This document shows, in pieces, positions 7,609-15,726 of a DNA stretch of 41,004 nucleotides. Location: positions 1 through 41,004 of the forward strand of contig CACFAO010000011.1 in NCBI GenBank assembly GCA_902564295.1, in the 5' to 3' direction. Within the stretch, counting starts at the first letter, position 1, and each line of letters opens with the position of its first letter. The stretch is from an uncultured Pelagibacteraceae bacterium (GTDB lineage: Bacteria > Pseudomonadota > Alphaproteobacteria > Pelagibacterales > AG-422-B15). The translations under genes were made by a program, and so were the position numbers. The notes under the pieces are model-generated. The model was not told the DNA's origin. It saw only the letters and a list, made by a program, of their open reading frames with translations, and ran no database searches.

Positions 7609-8604
7609 TCAAATTTTTTCAATAATCCGAATGAATGGATCAAGGTTGTCTTGTAAAGGGTCTAAACATGGTAAGTCATATTCTTTAGATAATCTATCCT
7701 TATGATCACTTGCCTCAGATTGACAATTTGATGTATTAAGTGCAATGCCAATACATTGTATTTGCTTATTAGTAAGCTTACCATTTTGTATTGTCTGATC
7801 GATAACCTCTCTGATACTCGGTAAAGGTGTATCCACGCCCCTCATATTAGTTCGTGTTGGTTCATGACATACAACAAATGCATCTGGTTGGCTTCCATGA
7901 AGCAATCCAAGTGAAACTCCTGCGAATGAAGGGTGAAATAGAGATCCCTGACCTTCAATAATATCCCAGTGATTATTATCATTGTCAGGCGATAACCATT
8001 CAACTGCTCCTGAGATGAAATCAGAAACAATAGCATCAATCGCAATGCCACTTTCTGCAATTAAGATTCCGGTTTGTCCAGTTGCCTTGAAAGATGCATC
8101 TATTTGATTGTTCTGCATCGCTTTTTCAATTGCGAGTGCTGTATATTTCTTTCCCACAGAACAATCTGTTCCAACAGTAAGGAGTCTTTTTCCCGATCGT
8201 TTTCCTCCTTTTCCTGTCTGAAACTGTTTATCACTAAACCGTAAATCATGAAGTTGAACATTGTTTCTTTCAGCTGCTTCTGCAATTTCACTAAACGAAG
8301 ATAGTCTTGAATGCATTCCGCTGGCCACACTCATTCCAGATGATATTGCATTAATTATAATGGATTTCCATTCTTCAGGCATAACACCTCCAGCATTCAC
8401 CACGCCAATAACAAATGTCTTAGCACCATTCTTAACAGCTTCCTCTATACTCATTTCTTGTAAACCTAAGCTTGATTTAGCATTTGGAAGTCTCATTTGG
8501 CCTATGCACCAATCTGGACGCCAGTAATTAACCCCTGCAGCAGTCTTTATCGCCAAATCATCTTTAGCGTCACCAAGAAATAGTAAATACGGTTTTGATA
8601 TCAT
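7609..8604 (-). CDS. dgcN: D-glutamate N-acetyltransferase DgcN (DUF1611)
   Basis: Member of the DUF1611 family, 331 residues: an N-terminal Rossmann-like domain (about residues 1-130) followed by a P-loop domain with GTDCSVGKKYTA near residue 145. Members of this family in marine Proteobacteria were shown to acetylate D-glutamate as the first step of a catabolic pathway. The directly adjacent epimerase gene supports that role here. Conserved blocks include LPNAKSSLGLQEM, the GQGSLFHP segment and the HEPTRTNMRG segment. It is the first gene of the unit and faces a 251-base regulatory region. Older annotations call it an NAD-dependent epimerase-like protein. Confidence 0.82.
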   Translation of the reverse strand: MISKPYLLFLGDAKDDLAIKTAAGVNYWRPDWCIGQMRLPNAKSSLGLQEMSIEEAVKNGAKTFVIGVVNAGGVMPEEWKSIIINAISSGMSVASGMHSRLSSFSEIAEAAERNNVQLHDLRFSDKQFQTGKGGKRSGKRLLTVGTDCSVGKKYTALAIEKAMQNNQIDASFKATGQTGILIAESGIAIDAIVSDFISGAVEWLSPDNDNNHWDIIEGQGSLFHPSFAGVSLGLLHGSQPDAFVVCHEPTRTNMRGVDTPLPSIREVIDQTIQNGKLTNKQIQCIGIALNTSNCQSEASDHKDRLSKEYDLPCLDPLQDNLDPFIRIIEKI

Positions 8605-8625
8605 GTTAATAAGTTGTTGCTTAAG

Positions 8626-8657
8626 TGGGGATAAGTGAGCTTAATTCATGTGGATAA
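8626..8657 (-). promoter_or_regulatory. Pair of DnaA-box-like sites
   Basis: On the minus strand, 8649-8657 reads TTATCCACA, an exact match to the consensus DnaA box. Positions 8626-8634 read TTATCCCCA, one mismatch. They are in the same orientation with start points 23 bases apart, in A+T-rich DNA just upstream of dgcN. They could mark a replication origin or a DnaA-controlled promoter, or be chance. No origin-associated gene is nearby. Confidence 0.4.
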
Positions 8658-8678
8658 CTTTTTTGCATAAATAACCCC

Positions 8679-8707
8679 TTGTTTCAAAAAAAATACCTTT
8701 CTAAAAT
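8679..8707 (+). promoter_or_regulatory. Candidate sigma-70 promoter for the structured RNA
   Basis: A -35-like TTGTTT at 8679-8684 and a -10-like TAAAAT at 8702-8707 are separated by 17 bases. Transcription would start near 8714, right at the first hairpin of the predicted RNA. The fit to consensus is moderate and A+T-rich DNA yields such pairs often. Confidence 0.4.
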
Positions 8708-8713
8708 GACCGT

Positions 8714-8800
8714 TCGCAATGAGACGTTCATGCGTTTCGGGGTTCGACCGGCCCCAGAAAAAGCGCTAAAGTGAGAAAATTCTTGCTTTGGCGCTTTTTT
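8714..8800 (+). ncRNA. Predicted ~85-nt structured small RNA of unknown family
   Basis: Three consecutive hairpins can be drawn. The first is at 8715-8734 (CGCAATGA against TCATGCG, one bulged A, 5-base loop). The second is at 8739-8755 (GGGGTT against GGCCCC with two G-U pairs). The third is a 13-bp terminator stem at 8763-8794 followed by six T. The block is G+C-rich in A+T-rich surroundings, has a plausible promoter just upstream and no coding signal. It may be an independent sRNA or a leader that controls the ferredoxin gene 56 bases downstream. It carries neither the tmRNA tag region nor a CCA end, and I could not match it to SRP, 6S or a known riboswitch. Confidence 0.5.
8763..8800 (+). 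terminator. Strong intrinsic terminator
   Basis: GCGCTAAAGTGAG (8763-8775) pairs with CTTGCTTTGGCGC (8782-8794) over 13 bp including three G-U pairs, loop AAAATT, then T at 8795-8800. A run of A before the stem (8758-8762) could extend it and makes it partly bidirectional. Confidence 0.8.
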
Positions 8801-8855
8801 GATGTATTTGATCCCCTTAAGCAATGCATTTTTAAATATTCTTAAAAAAATCTCA

Positions 8856-9176
8856 ATGGCAAAGATCAAATATATCGAATTTAGCGGTGCGGAGCACGAA
8901 ATTGATGTCAGTAGCGGGCTGACTGTCATGGAGGGAGCGATTAAGAATAAAATACCTGGCATTGATGCAGATTGTGGCGGTGCATGTGCATGCGCAACTT
9001 GCCATGTATATGTAGCAAAAGATTGGATAGAAAAATTGCCTCCAAAAGAGGACTCCGAAGAAGATATGCTAGATTTTGCTTTCGACGTAAAAGATAACAG
9101 CAGATTAAGCTGTCAAATTACTGTTTCTGATGAGCTAGACGGTTTAGTTGTTAATATGCCTGAGAAGCAGTTTTAA
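8856..9176 (+). CDS. [2Fe-2S] ferredoxin, adrenodoxin type
   Basis: Small electron carrier of 106 residues from the ATG at 8856; a longer ORF starts at 8799, but its first nineteen residues do not fit the family. Cluster ligands are Cys40, Cys46, Cys49 and Cys86 in the C-x5-C-x2-C...C arrangement, in the segment [14 protein letters not shown] and the later RLSCQI. The acidic helix [10 protein letters not shown] is the usual partner-binding surface of vertebrate-type ferredoxins. Such proteins feed P450s, Rieske oxygenases or Fe-S assembly. A ferredoxin-NADP reductase gene lies 1.2 kb downstream on the same strand and may be its reductase (inference). Its stop overlaps the stop of the opposite DUF1254 gene. 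Confidence 0.93.
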   Translation: MAKIKYIEFSGAEHEIDVSSGLTVMEGAIKNKIPGIDADCGGACACATCHVYVAKDWIEKLPPKEDSEEDMLDFAFDVKDNSRLSCQITVSDELDGLVVNMPEKQF

Positions 9177-9703
9177 GACCCCTCAAGACTACAGTCTAAA
9201 CTATTTTGTATCTCATTTAATTTATCAATTTTAGAACCATTTCCTATAAATTGTCTCATTAACACAAGGCCTTTATTAGACGGAGAAACAACAATAAACC
9301 CATCATTTACCTTTGTTGGCATAGAATTTGGTCCAAACAAATAAATTTTAAGCTTACCAAAGTTGTGCGCATTTTCATTTATTGTAGAAAAGTTGTCAGT
9401 GTTTTCTGAAAAGAATGATATCGACCAGTAAGACTCAGGTACTTCAGTTTCTATAACCAATGGAAAGTAAGTGACGTCATAAACACACCCACCATAAAGT
9501 ATATCGGCGCTTGGTCTTATAACTTCAGTAAATTCTGAGTCAGGTAAATCGCGAGCAAAGGAATTATTAATCATATTTTGCTCTTCCCAATTTCTACCGA
9601 TAAACTTCATCATTAAACTAGGTGTGTAGTAAATTATCACTAGATGAAGTGAAAACCCAATGAGCATAAGTACAAATAATTTTTTTGATAAATTATTCAT
9701 CAT
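9173..9703 (-). CDS. DUF1254 domain membrane-anchored protein
   Basis: The chosen start is the ATG at 9703 (a second ATG follows at 9700; a TTG at 9721 is possible but less likely). This gives about 176 residues with one N-terminal hydrophobic segment (roughly residues 8-25), suggesting a membrane anchor with the rest outside the cytoplasm. The following region matches the short DUF1254 type: [14 protein letters not shown], then [18 protein letters not shown] and NTDNFS. The function of the family is unknown. The start overlaps the end of the upstream DUF1214 frame by 8-11 bases, so the two were evidently expressed together. Confidence 0.72.
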   Translation of the reverse strand: MMNNLSKKLFVLMLIGFSLHLVIIYYTPSLMMKFIGRNWEEQNMINNSFARDLPDSEFTEVIRPSADILYGGCVYDVTYFPLVIETEVPESYWSISFFSENTDNFSTINENAHNFGKLKIYLFGPNSMPTKVNDGFIVVSPSNKGLVLMRQFIGNGSKIDKLNEIQNSLDCSLEGS

Positions 9704-10291
9704 CACACTCCAATTTTTCAATAACTGGTAAATCCGCTCTCTTTAATTTTGAGAAATATTCTTCGCCTGGTAGATAAATTCTTAATGCGACAGAAAAACT
9801 CTCATCACTAGGTGTTCTCATCCAATTTTTATCAGCTACTTTTGAAATAAAATTGTTGTCATTTGTTAAAAAATATCGAATCCGCCATCAATATTGAAAT
9901 CAATTGTTTCACTATTTAAAGCATATATTTTTTCATTATTTTCAACTAAATAACCGTCCTCATTATAAACAGTGATACTCCACCATCTAGATTCAATATC
10001 ATTTCCAAATAAATGATAAGTGCAGTTGCCTTGTAGCTCTATATCTTCAATATCGTTATATGCGTGGAAATACGCAGCTTCTGGCTTCGCTAATGCAAAT
10101 GTACCTCTTATTGAGACGTTTGCTCTTGTATAAATATCTCTATTTTTATCGCCTGGTGATGGTAAAATCTGCCAATTGTCATTCTTAATGTATGCAAATT
10201 CTGCATAGAGCTTGTCAGAAGCATAAGTGAAGGCCACAGCAATCAATATTACTGCAATTAAATATAATAGGTATCTGCGCAATAAAATCAT
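9693..10291 (-). pseudogene. DUF1214 domain protein, frameshifted
   Basis: The first frame (10291 down to a TAA at 9866-9868) encodes 141 residues: an N-terminal membrane anchor (about residues 4-23) and most of a DUF1214 domain. In the -1 frame the reading continues without stops for about 57 codons from the same point to a TAA at 9693-9695. That part contains NWMRTPSDESFSVALRIYLP, the conserved C-terminal block of DUF1214. The break falls in a run of six A (T on the coding strand) at 9868-9873. One extra T would restore a protein of about 199 residues. It could be a true indel mutation, an assembly or sequencing error, or slippage. It is followed directly by the DUF1254 gene, its usual partner. 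Confidence 0.75.
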
Positions 10292-10343
10292 TGTATAATC
10301 AATAAGTAATATTATTTATTATCATATAACAAGGAATAAATAT

Positions 10344-11369
10344 ATGTCTGAAACTATCAAGACAGATTGTCTAATAATTGGAGCAGGCCCTGTGGGTCTG
10401 TTTGCAGTATTTGAGTTGGGTATATTAGGACTTGATAGTCACGTTGTAGATAATCTTGACAAAATTGGAGGACAATGTGCTGAGTTGTATCCAGACAAAC
10501 CAATATACGATATACCTGCGCTTCCTGAGTGTACTGGATTATCATTAATTGAAAATTTACAAAAACAAATCAAGCCATTTAATACGCCGTTTCACCTAAA
10601 TGAAAGAATTGATGAAATAATAAATACTGGCGACTTATGGAAACTTAAAACTACGGGCAATAAAGTTTTTGAAACTCCTAATATATTTATAGCTGGTGGC
10701 GTTGGCTCATTTGAGCCACGAAAACCACCAATTGAAAATGTATCTAAATTTGAAAATAAAGGTATTCAATATTCGATACCTGATAAAAACTTTTATAAAG
10801 ATAAAAAGATCATAATTTTTGGTGGAGGTGATAGCGCGCTTGACTGGACTGTTGAACTTTCAAAAATTGCTTCTCATGTAACATTAGTTCATAGACGTGA
10901 TGAGTTTAAAGCAGCTAATCACACGGTTAATTTAATGAAACAACTTGTTAAACAAGGTCAAGTTGACTTGATCACAAAAAATCAGATTAGTGATGTTAAG
11001 GGTAGTGATAGAGTTGAAAAAGCAATCATAAAAGATAATGACGGAAATGAAAAAATTATAGATTGTGACGAAATCTTAATTTTTTATGGACTTAAAATGG
11101 AGCTAGGACCCATTAATGATTGGGGCCTAAATTTGAATGAAAAACAAATTGAGGTAAATACGGAAAATTTTGAAACGAATTTATCAGGTGTATTTGCAAT
11201 GGGAGATATTTCTTATTACCCAGGTAAACTAAAGTTAATTCTATCAGGCTTTCATGAAGCCGCCCTAGCATCACAGAAAGCATTTATACGCGCTAGACCA
11301 GATGAAACGCTAACTTTTCGATACACAACGTCATCAAGCGATATTCAAAAAAAATTAGGTGTAAAATAA
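10344..11369 (+). CDS. Ferredoxin-NADP reductase, thioredoxin reductase type
   Basis: FAD- and NADPH-binding oxidoreductase of 341 residues. It has the N-terminal FAD motif GAGPVG (residues 13-18), the GGQCAELYPDKPIYDIPALP segment typical of YumC-type FNRs, a second nucleotide motif IFGGGDSALDW in mid-protein and the C-terminal GVFAMGD FAD block. The redox CxxC of true thioredoxin reductases is absent, which favours ferredoxin(flavodoxin)-NADP reductase. An AAGGA Shine-Dalgarno lies at about -10. It begins a + strand run of four genes and may reduce the nearby [2Fe-2S] ferredoxin. Confidence 0.9.
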   Translation: MSETIKTDCLIIGAGPVGLFAVFELGILGLDSHVVDNLDKIGGQCAELYPDKPIYDIPALPECTGLSLIENLQKQIKPFNTPFHLNERIDEIINTGDLWKLKTTGNKVFETPNIFIAGGVGSFEPRKPPIENVSKFENKGIQYSIPDKNFYKDKKIIIFGGGDSALDWTVELSKIASHVTLVHRRDEFKAANHTVNLMKQLVKQGQVDLITKNQISDVKGSDRVEKAIIKDNDGNEKIIDCDEILIFYGLKMELGPINDWGLNLNEKQIEVNTENFETNLSGVFAMGDISYYPGKLKLILSGFHEAALASQKAFIRARPDETLTFRYTTSSSDIQKKLGVK

Positions 11370-11996
11370 TTGCTGCAAAAACTATACGATAAATATATTT
11401 GTCCGCATCTCATTAATTATGCGATGCAAATGAAACCATTCAGAAAACAAAGAGAAAAAGTAATACCCTTTGCGTCTGGTAGAATATTAGAAATAGGTAT
11501 TGGTTCAGGATTAAATTTTAATTATTACAATAAAGCAAATGTTTCTGAGGTGTTTGCTGTTGAGCCAGATGGCGTATTGTTGAAAAAAGCAAAACAAAAT
11601 GCAGAATTAAACAATATAGATTTGAATATCCAACAACTTAAGGCTGAGGAGTTGCCTTTCGATAATAACTCATTTGATACAGTGATTAGTACTTATACAA
11701 TGTGTTCCATTCCTGGCTTAGGCAGTGCCATGTCTGAAATAAACAGAGTTATGAAACCAAACGCTAAATTTCTATTCTCTGAACATGGTAAATCTCCTGA
11801 CTCAAATGTTTTGAAATGGCAAAAAAGAATGAACGGGATTCAAAAAAGGATAGCGGGCGGTTGTCATCTTGATGTAGATATTCCAAATGAAATAACGAAA
11901 GCTAATTTTAAAATAGATAAAATAGACAGTATGTATGTTCCTGGACCAAAATTTTTAAGCTATCATTACTGGGGCGCCGCTAGTCCGCTAAAATAA
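11370..11996 (+). CDS. Class I SAM-dependent methyltransferase (METTL7-like)
   Basis: Methyltransferase of 208 residues. The SAM-binding motif I is ILEIGIGSGLNFNYY (about residues 40-54), motif II ends in AVEPDG, and the post-motif region reads FDTVISTYTMCSIP. The N terminus (LYDKYICPHLINYAMQMKP then RKQREKVIP) matches the bacterial relatives of METTL7/TMT1 thiol methyltransferases. That is why the TTG at 11370, directly after the FNR stop, was accepted as start. The acceptor may be a thiol or a lipid; this is not shown by sequence. It lies between the FNR and COMT-like genes with gaps of 0 and 3 bases. Confidence 0.82.
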   Translation: MLQKLYDKYICPHLINYAMQMKPFRKQREKVIPFASGRILEIGIGSGLNFNYYNKANVSEVFAVEPDGVLLKKAKQNAELNNIDLNIQQLKAEELPFDNNSFDTVISTYTMCSIPGLGSAMSEINRVMKPNAKFLFSEHGKSPDSNVLKWQKRMNGIQKRIAGGCHLDVDIPNEITKANFKIDKIDSMYVPGPKFLSYHYWGAASPLK

Positions 11997-11999
11997 GTT

Positions 12000-12629
12000 A
12001 TGTTGATGCGACAAACTTTGGATTATGTTTTTTCAAATGCTGAAAGAAACAATCCGAAATCTATACTGCAAACAATAGATAATTTTGTGTTAGAGAGCGG
12101 CCAATTCTTAATGAATGTTGGTCCAGAAAAAGGAGAAATTTTAAAAAATCATCTTTTAAAGTCAGAACCAAATAATGTAATAGAGTTAGGAACTTTTATT
12201 GGATATTCAGCAGTATTAATCTCATCAACTATTGGAGAAAAAAGTCAATTAACTTCGATTGACTCAGACATTCACTCTATAGAAATAGCGAAAGAATTAA
12301 TTAACTTTGCTGGACTAGATCATAAAGTAAACTTGATGCACGGAAGTGCTGAGGAAATAATACCAAAATTAAATTTCAATGCTGATTTTGTATTTATTGA
12401 CCATGCGAAGAGAAAATATCTTTCGGATTTAAAACTTTTGGAATCAAAGGGCATAATTGTCAAAAATTCTGTAGTATTTGCTGATAATGTTGGGATTTTT
12501 AAAGATGAAATGGCTGAATATTTCGAACATGTGAGAGAATCCGGGGAATATCTGTCTCAAAATTTAAGCTCGAAATTAGAGTATAGAAATAATATATATG
12601 ATGCAGTGGAAATATCGATTAAGAATTAA
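12000..12629 (+). CDS. Catechol O-methyltransferase-like protein
   Basis: SAM-dependent O-methyltransferase of 209 residues close in pattern to soluble COMT. The SAM motif is VIELGTFIGYSAVLIS (residues 60-75), followed by SIDSD for the ribose and FAGLDHKVNLMHGSAEEIIP. The Mg2+ and catechol-binding residues of COMT are all in place: Asp134 and Lys137 in FIDHAKRKY, Asp162 and Asn163 in FADN. It should therefore methylate a catechol or another vicinal diol. A marine substrate could be a lignin- or algal-type phenolic (inference). ATG at 12000 is used; another at 12006 is possible. It precedes the monooxygenase gene by five bases. Confidence 0.82.
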   Translation: MLMRQTLDYVFSNAERNNPKSILQTIDNFVLESGQFLMNVGPEKGEILKNHLLKSEPNNVIELGTFIGYSAVLISSTIGEKSQLTSIDSDIHSIEIAKELINFAGLDHKVNLMHGSAEEIIPKLNFNADFVFIDHAKRKYLSDLKLLESKGIIVKNSVVFADNVGIFKDEMAEYFEHVRESGEYLSQNLSSKLEYRNNIYDAVEISIKN

Positions 12630-12634
12630 TATCA

Positions 12635-14086
12635 ATGGAAAATAGCAATCATTTTAATGTAATTGTAATTGGCGCTGGAATCTCGGGTATAGGAGCTGGA
12701 TATTACTTAAAAAAAAATTGTCCTAATAAATCCTTTTGTATTATTGAAGGGAGAGAGAATATAGGCGGTACATGGGACCTATTTAAATATCCAGGAATAA
12801 GATCTGACTCCGATATGTTCACACTCGGGTATGCATTTAAGCCATGGAAAGAGCAAAAAACAATTGCAAACGGACCTTCCATCCTAAGTTATTTAGAAGA
12901 AACAGTTGAAGAAAATAATTTACGCGAAAAAATAAAATTTAGTCATAAAGTCTTAAGCGCAAACTGGAATTCAGCAGAGCGAAATTGGGAAGTAAGAGCC
13001 GCTCATCATGAGCAAGAAATATTATTAACAGCAAATTTTCTATTCATGGGGACAGGATACTATAATTATGATGAAGGATACACACCTGAATTTGATGACC
13101 TAAACAAGTACGAAGGTAAATTAATACATCCTCAGAAGTGGCCTGAAAATTTTGACTACACAGATAAGAAAATGGTTGTTATCGGTAGCGGCGCAACAGC
13201 AGCAACTATAGTTCCCGAACTATCAAAAAAAGCTAAACACGTAACGATGTTACAACGCTCACCAACATATTATTTTCCAAGTCCAGATGAAGATAGATTT
13301 GCGAATTTTTTAAAAAAAGTTTTACCACAAAAAATGTCTTACACTCTTGTTAGGTTACGAAATGTATTCTTTCAGCAGCTTCTCTACAGAATTTGTAGAT
13401 CATATCCAAAATATGTAAAACGAAAGCTCATAGATGGAGTTAAAGAATTATTGCCTAATCACGATATTTCAAAACATTTTACTCCGCGATATTATCCATG
13501 GGAACAGAGAATGTGTCTTATTCCAAATGGCGATTTGTTTGAGTCCATAAGAGACAATAGAGCGTCAGTCGTTACAGATCATATCGATAAGTTTACTAGC
13601 AAGGGAATAAAGCTAAAATCAGGGCAAAATATTGAAGCTGATGTTGTCGTAACTGCTACAGGCTTAAACTTACAATCTTTTGGTGGTGTCCAAGTTCATA
13701 TCGACGGCAAATTGGTCGAGCCTTCTGAAACAATGACTTATAAAAGTATGATGTTCAGCGGTATTCCAAATTTCGTAAATTCTTTTGGTTATATTAATGC
13801 ATCTTGGACCTTGAAAGCGGATTTAACCTGTGAATATGCTTGTAGATTAATTAATTATCTTGATAAGAATAACTACAGTCATTGTGTACCAAGGGTTCCA
13901 GTGGATGTGAAAGCTGAAAAAGATTGGCTCGCGACTGAATTTTCCTCGGGATATATACATCGAGCTATTCATTTATTCCCCCAACAAGGCAGCAGGTCAC
14001 CATGGATCAATACACAAAATTATTTTAAAGATTTCTTTGGTATTAAATTTGGCCGACTAAACGACGATTCAATTCATTTTTCTTAA
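12635..14086 (+). CDS. Flavin monooxygenase, EthA-like Baeyer-Villiger type
   Basis: FAD- and NADPH-dependent class B monooxygenase of 483 residues, similar in length and motifs to mycobacterial EthA. The FAD motif GAGISG is at residues 13-18, the NIGGTWDLFKYPGIRSDSD block follows at 42-60, and the Baeyer-Villiger fingerprint appears as YEGKLIHPQKWP (residues 159-170, Tyr for the usual Phe). The NADPH motif is VIGSGATAATIVPEL near residue 182. Enzymes of this group oxidise ketones to esters and also sulfides and thioamides. The stop lies inside the end of the converging acyl-CoA ligase (4-base overlap). It is the last gene of the FNR-methyltransferase run. Confidence 0.9.
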   Translation: MENSNHFNVIVIGAGISGIGAGYYLKKNCPNKSFCIIEGRENIGGTWDLFKYPGIRSDSDMFTLGYAFKPWKEQKTIANGPSILSYLEETVEENNLREKIKFSHKVLSANWNSAERNWEVRAAHHEQEILLTANFLFMGTGYYNYDEGYTPEFDDLNKYEGKLIHPQKWPENFDYTDKKMVVIGSGATAATIVPELSKKAKHVTMLQRSPTYYFPSPDEDRFANFLKKVLPQKMSYTLVRLRNVFFQQLLYRICRSYPKYVKRKLIDGVKELLPNHDISKHFTPRYYPWEQRMCLIPNGDLFESIRDNRASVVTDHIDKFTSKGIKLKSGQNIEADVVVTATGLNLQSFGGVQVHIDGKLVEPSETMTYKSMMFSGIPNFVNSFGYINASWTLKADLTCEYACRLINYLDKNNYSHCVPRVPVDVKAEKDWLATEFSSGYIHRAIHLFPQQGSRSPWINTQNYFKDFFGIKFGRLNDDSIHFS

Positions 14087-15726
14087 GCGTCGGCGGCTTT
14101 AGCCATTTCTCTCAGTTCGTATTTTAATATCTTACCTGTTGAAGTTTTTGGTAGTTCAGTAAAAACGACTTTTTTAGGGCACTTAAAGCCAGCAAGAGTT
14201 TCTTTACAAAACGAAATAATATCGCCTTCACTCACGCTATCATTTTGATCTTTTAATTCGATAAAAGCACATGGTGTTTCACCCCATTTTTCATCTGGTT
14301 TTGCAACCACTGCAGCAAATAATACAGATGGATGTTTATAAAGTGTGTTTTCTATTTCAACTGATGAGACATTTTCACCACCAGAGATGATTATATCTTT
14401 GCTTCTATCTTTTATTTGAATGTAACCATTTGGATGCATTACAGCCAGATCACCTGAGTGAAACCAGCCTCCTGCCATAGCTTTATCTGTTTCTTCCTTA
14501 TTTTTTAAGTATCCCTTCATTACACAGTTGCCGCGTATCATGATCTCACCTATTTCTTCACCGTCATTCTTAACGTGCTCCATAGTCTCAGGGTTCATAA
14601 TTGCTAGGCCATCCATCATCGGAAACTTTACGCCCTGCCTTGATCTAAGCTTTGACTGTTCTTCAACTGATAGCTCATTCCATTCATCCTGCCATGCGCA
14701 TAATGAAATATGTCCGTATGTTTCAGTCAGTCCATAAACATGAGTAACGTCAAAACCCATTTTTTGAACCGCTTCTAATGTGGCTGCGGGTGGAGGAGCT
14801 CCTGCTGTGACTACATATACTTGTTGAGAGTATTCTCTTTTTTCCTCAGCTGTTGCTTGTGCTAGAAAATTTAGAACAATTGGTGCGCCACCAAAATGAG
14901 TTACTTTATTATCTGCAATAGCATCAAACATATTTTTAGCTGAAACATATCTAAGGCATACACTCGTACCTGCTAGGGCTGTAAGCGTGTAGGGATTACC
15001 CCAACCATTACAATGAAACATTGGAACAACCCACATATAAGTAGGATGCATTGGCATACTAAAAGCAGTAACAGATCCAAGTGCCATCAAGTATGAGCCT
15101 CTGTGATGATAAACTACCCCTTTTGGTAATCCAGTGGTGCCTGACGTATAGTTGAGCGCTAATGATTGCCATTCATCATCTGGCAAACTCCATTCGAGAT
15201 CACTGTCACCTGTTAAAAGAAAATCCTCATAATTAATTTCTCCAAGATTCTCTCCAGCTCCCTCAGGATGATTTGCTAGCTTATCATCAATATCTATTAC
15301 AAGAATTTTATTTTTTATCTTATCGAGTACTTGTTTTATCGTCGGTGAAAGCTCATTGTCAGTAATCAATGCTTTTGCTTCACCGTGCTCAAGAATATAG
15401 CTAATTGTATCTACATCTAATCTGATGTTTATCGTATTTAATACAGCGCCTATCATCGGAACACCAAAATGTGTCTCATATATTTCAGGAGTATTAAAAC
15501 AAAGAACCGCAACAGTATCTCCCTTTCCTATTCCTCTTTTAGAGAGTGCGCTAGCAAGTTGTTTGCTTCTTTTATATGTTTCAGACCATGTAAATTGTTT
15601 TTTGCCATGTATTATCGAAGTTCTGTTTGGATAAACTTCCGCTGCTCGTATGAGAAAACTTAAAGGAGACAACGGTGTAAAATTTGCATCGTTTTTGTCT
15701 AAATTTGTATCATACATGTGAGCCAT
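14083..15726 (-). CDS. Acyl-CoA synthetase, DmdB-like
   Basis: AMP-forming acyl-CoA ligase of 547 residues. The adenylation motif is YTSGTTGLPKGVVYHHRG, followed by YGLTET, the GWFHSGDLAVMHPNGY hinge region with KDRSKDIIISGGENVSS, and the catalytic C-terminal Lys in KTSTGKILKYELRE. The N terminus resembles fatty-acyl-CoA ligases of marine bacteria, including DmdB, which activates methylmercaptopropionate after DMSP demethylation. That specificity is only suggested by the DmdA-like genes in the window. Its ATG overlaps the TAA of fhs by one base, so the pair is cotranscribed. Confidence 0.85.
   Translation of the reverse strand: MAHMYDTNLDKNDANFTPLSPLSFLIRAAEVYPNRTSIIHGKKQFTWSETYKRSKQLASALSKRGIGKGDTVAVLCFNTPEIYETHFGVPMIGAVLNTINIRLDVDTISYILEHGEAKALITDNELSPTIKQVLDKIKNKILVIDIDDKLANHPEGAGENLGEINYEDFLLTGDSDLEWSLPDDEWQSLALNYTSGTTGLPKGVVYHHRGSYLMALGSVTAFSMPMHPTYMWVVPMFHCNGWGNPYTLTALAGTSVCLRYVSAKNMFDAIADNKVTHFGGAPIVLNFLAQATAEEKREYSQQVYVVTAGAPPPAATLEAVQKMGFDVTHVYGLTETYGHISLCAWQDEWNELSVEEQSKLRSRQGVKFPMMDGLAIMNPETMEHVKNDGEEIGEIMIRGNCVMKGYLKNKEETDKAMAGGWFHSGDLAVMHPNGYIQIKDRSKDIIISGGENVSSVEIENTLYKHPSVLFAAVVAKPDEKWGETPCAFIELKDQNDSVSEGDIISFCKETLAGFKCPKKVVFTELPKTSTGKILKYELREMAKAADA

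Larger units (their letters stand above)
8605..8855. other. Gene-free divergent region between dgcN and ferredoxin
   Basis: This is the longest non-coding stretch of the window. It holds two DnaA-box-like 9-mers (8626-8657), a candidate promoter (8679-8707), a predicted small structured RNA (8714-8800) and about 55 A+T-rich bases before the ferredoxin ATG. The G+C of 8711-8755 is much higher than that of the flanks. ORFs that cross the region lack family resemblance and were left out. Confidence 0.7.

Noticed and set aside
8261-8527. 88-residue ORF on the + strand inside dgcN
   Set aside because: It lies wholly inside a well-supported gene on the other strand and has no family resemblance.
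8711-8800. tmRNA, tRNA or SRP RNA at the structured block (the GGGGTTCGACC stretch resembles a T-arm)
   Set aside because: No CCA end, no acceptor stem partner, no tag-peptide reading frame and no SRP core motif in the 251-base spacer.
9862-9875. Programmed -1 ribosomal frameshift in the DUF1214 gene
   Set aside because: The zero-frame codons at the slip site (ATT TTT) do not allow the standard two-tRNA slip, and a T6 run is short for polymerase slippage. An indel or sequence error is simpler.
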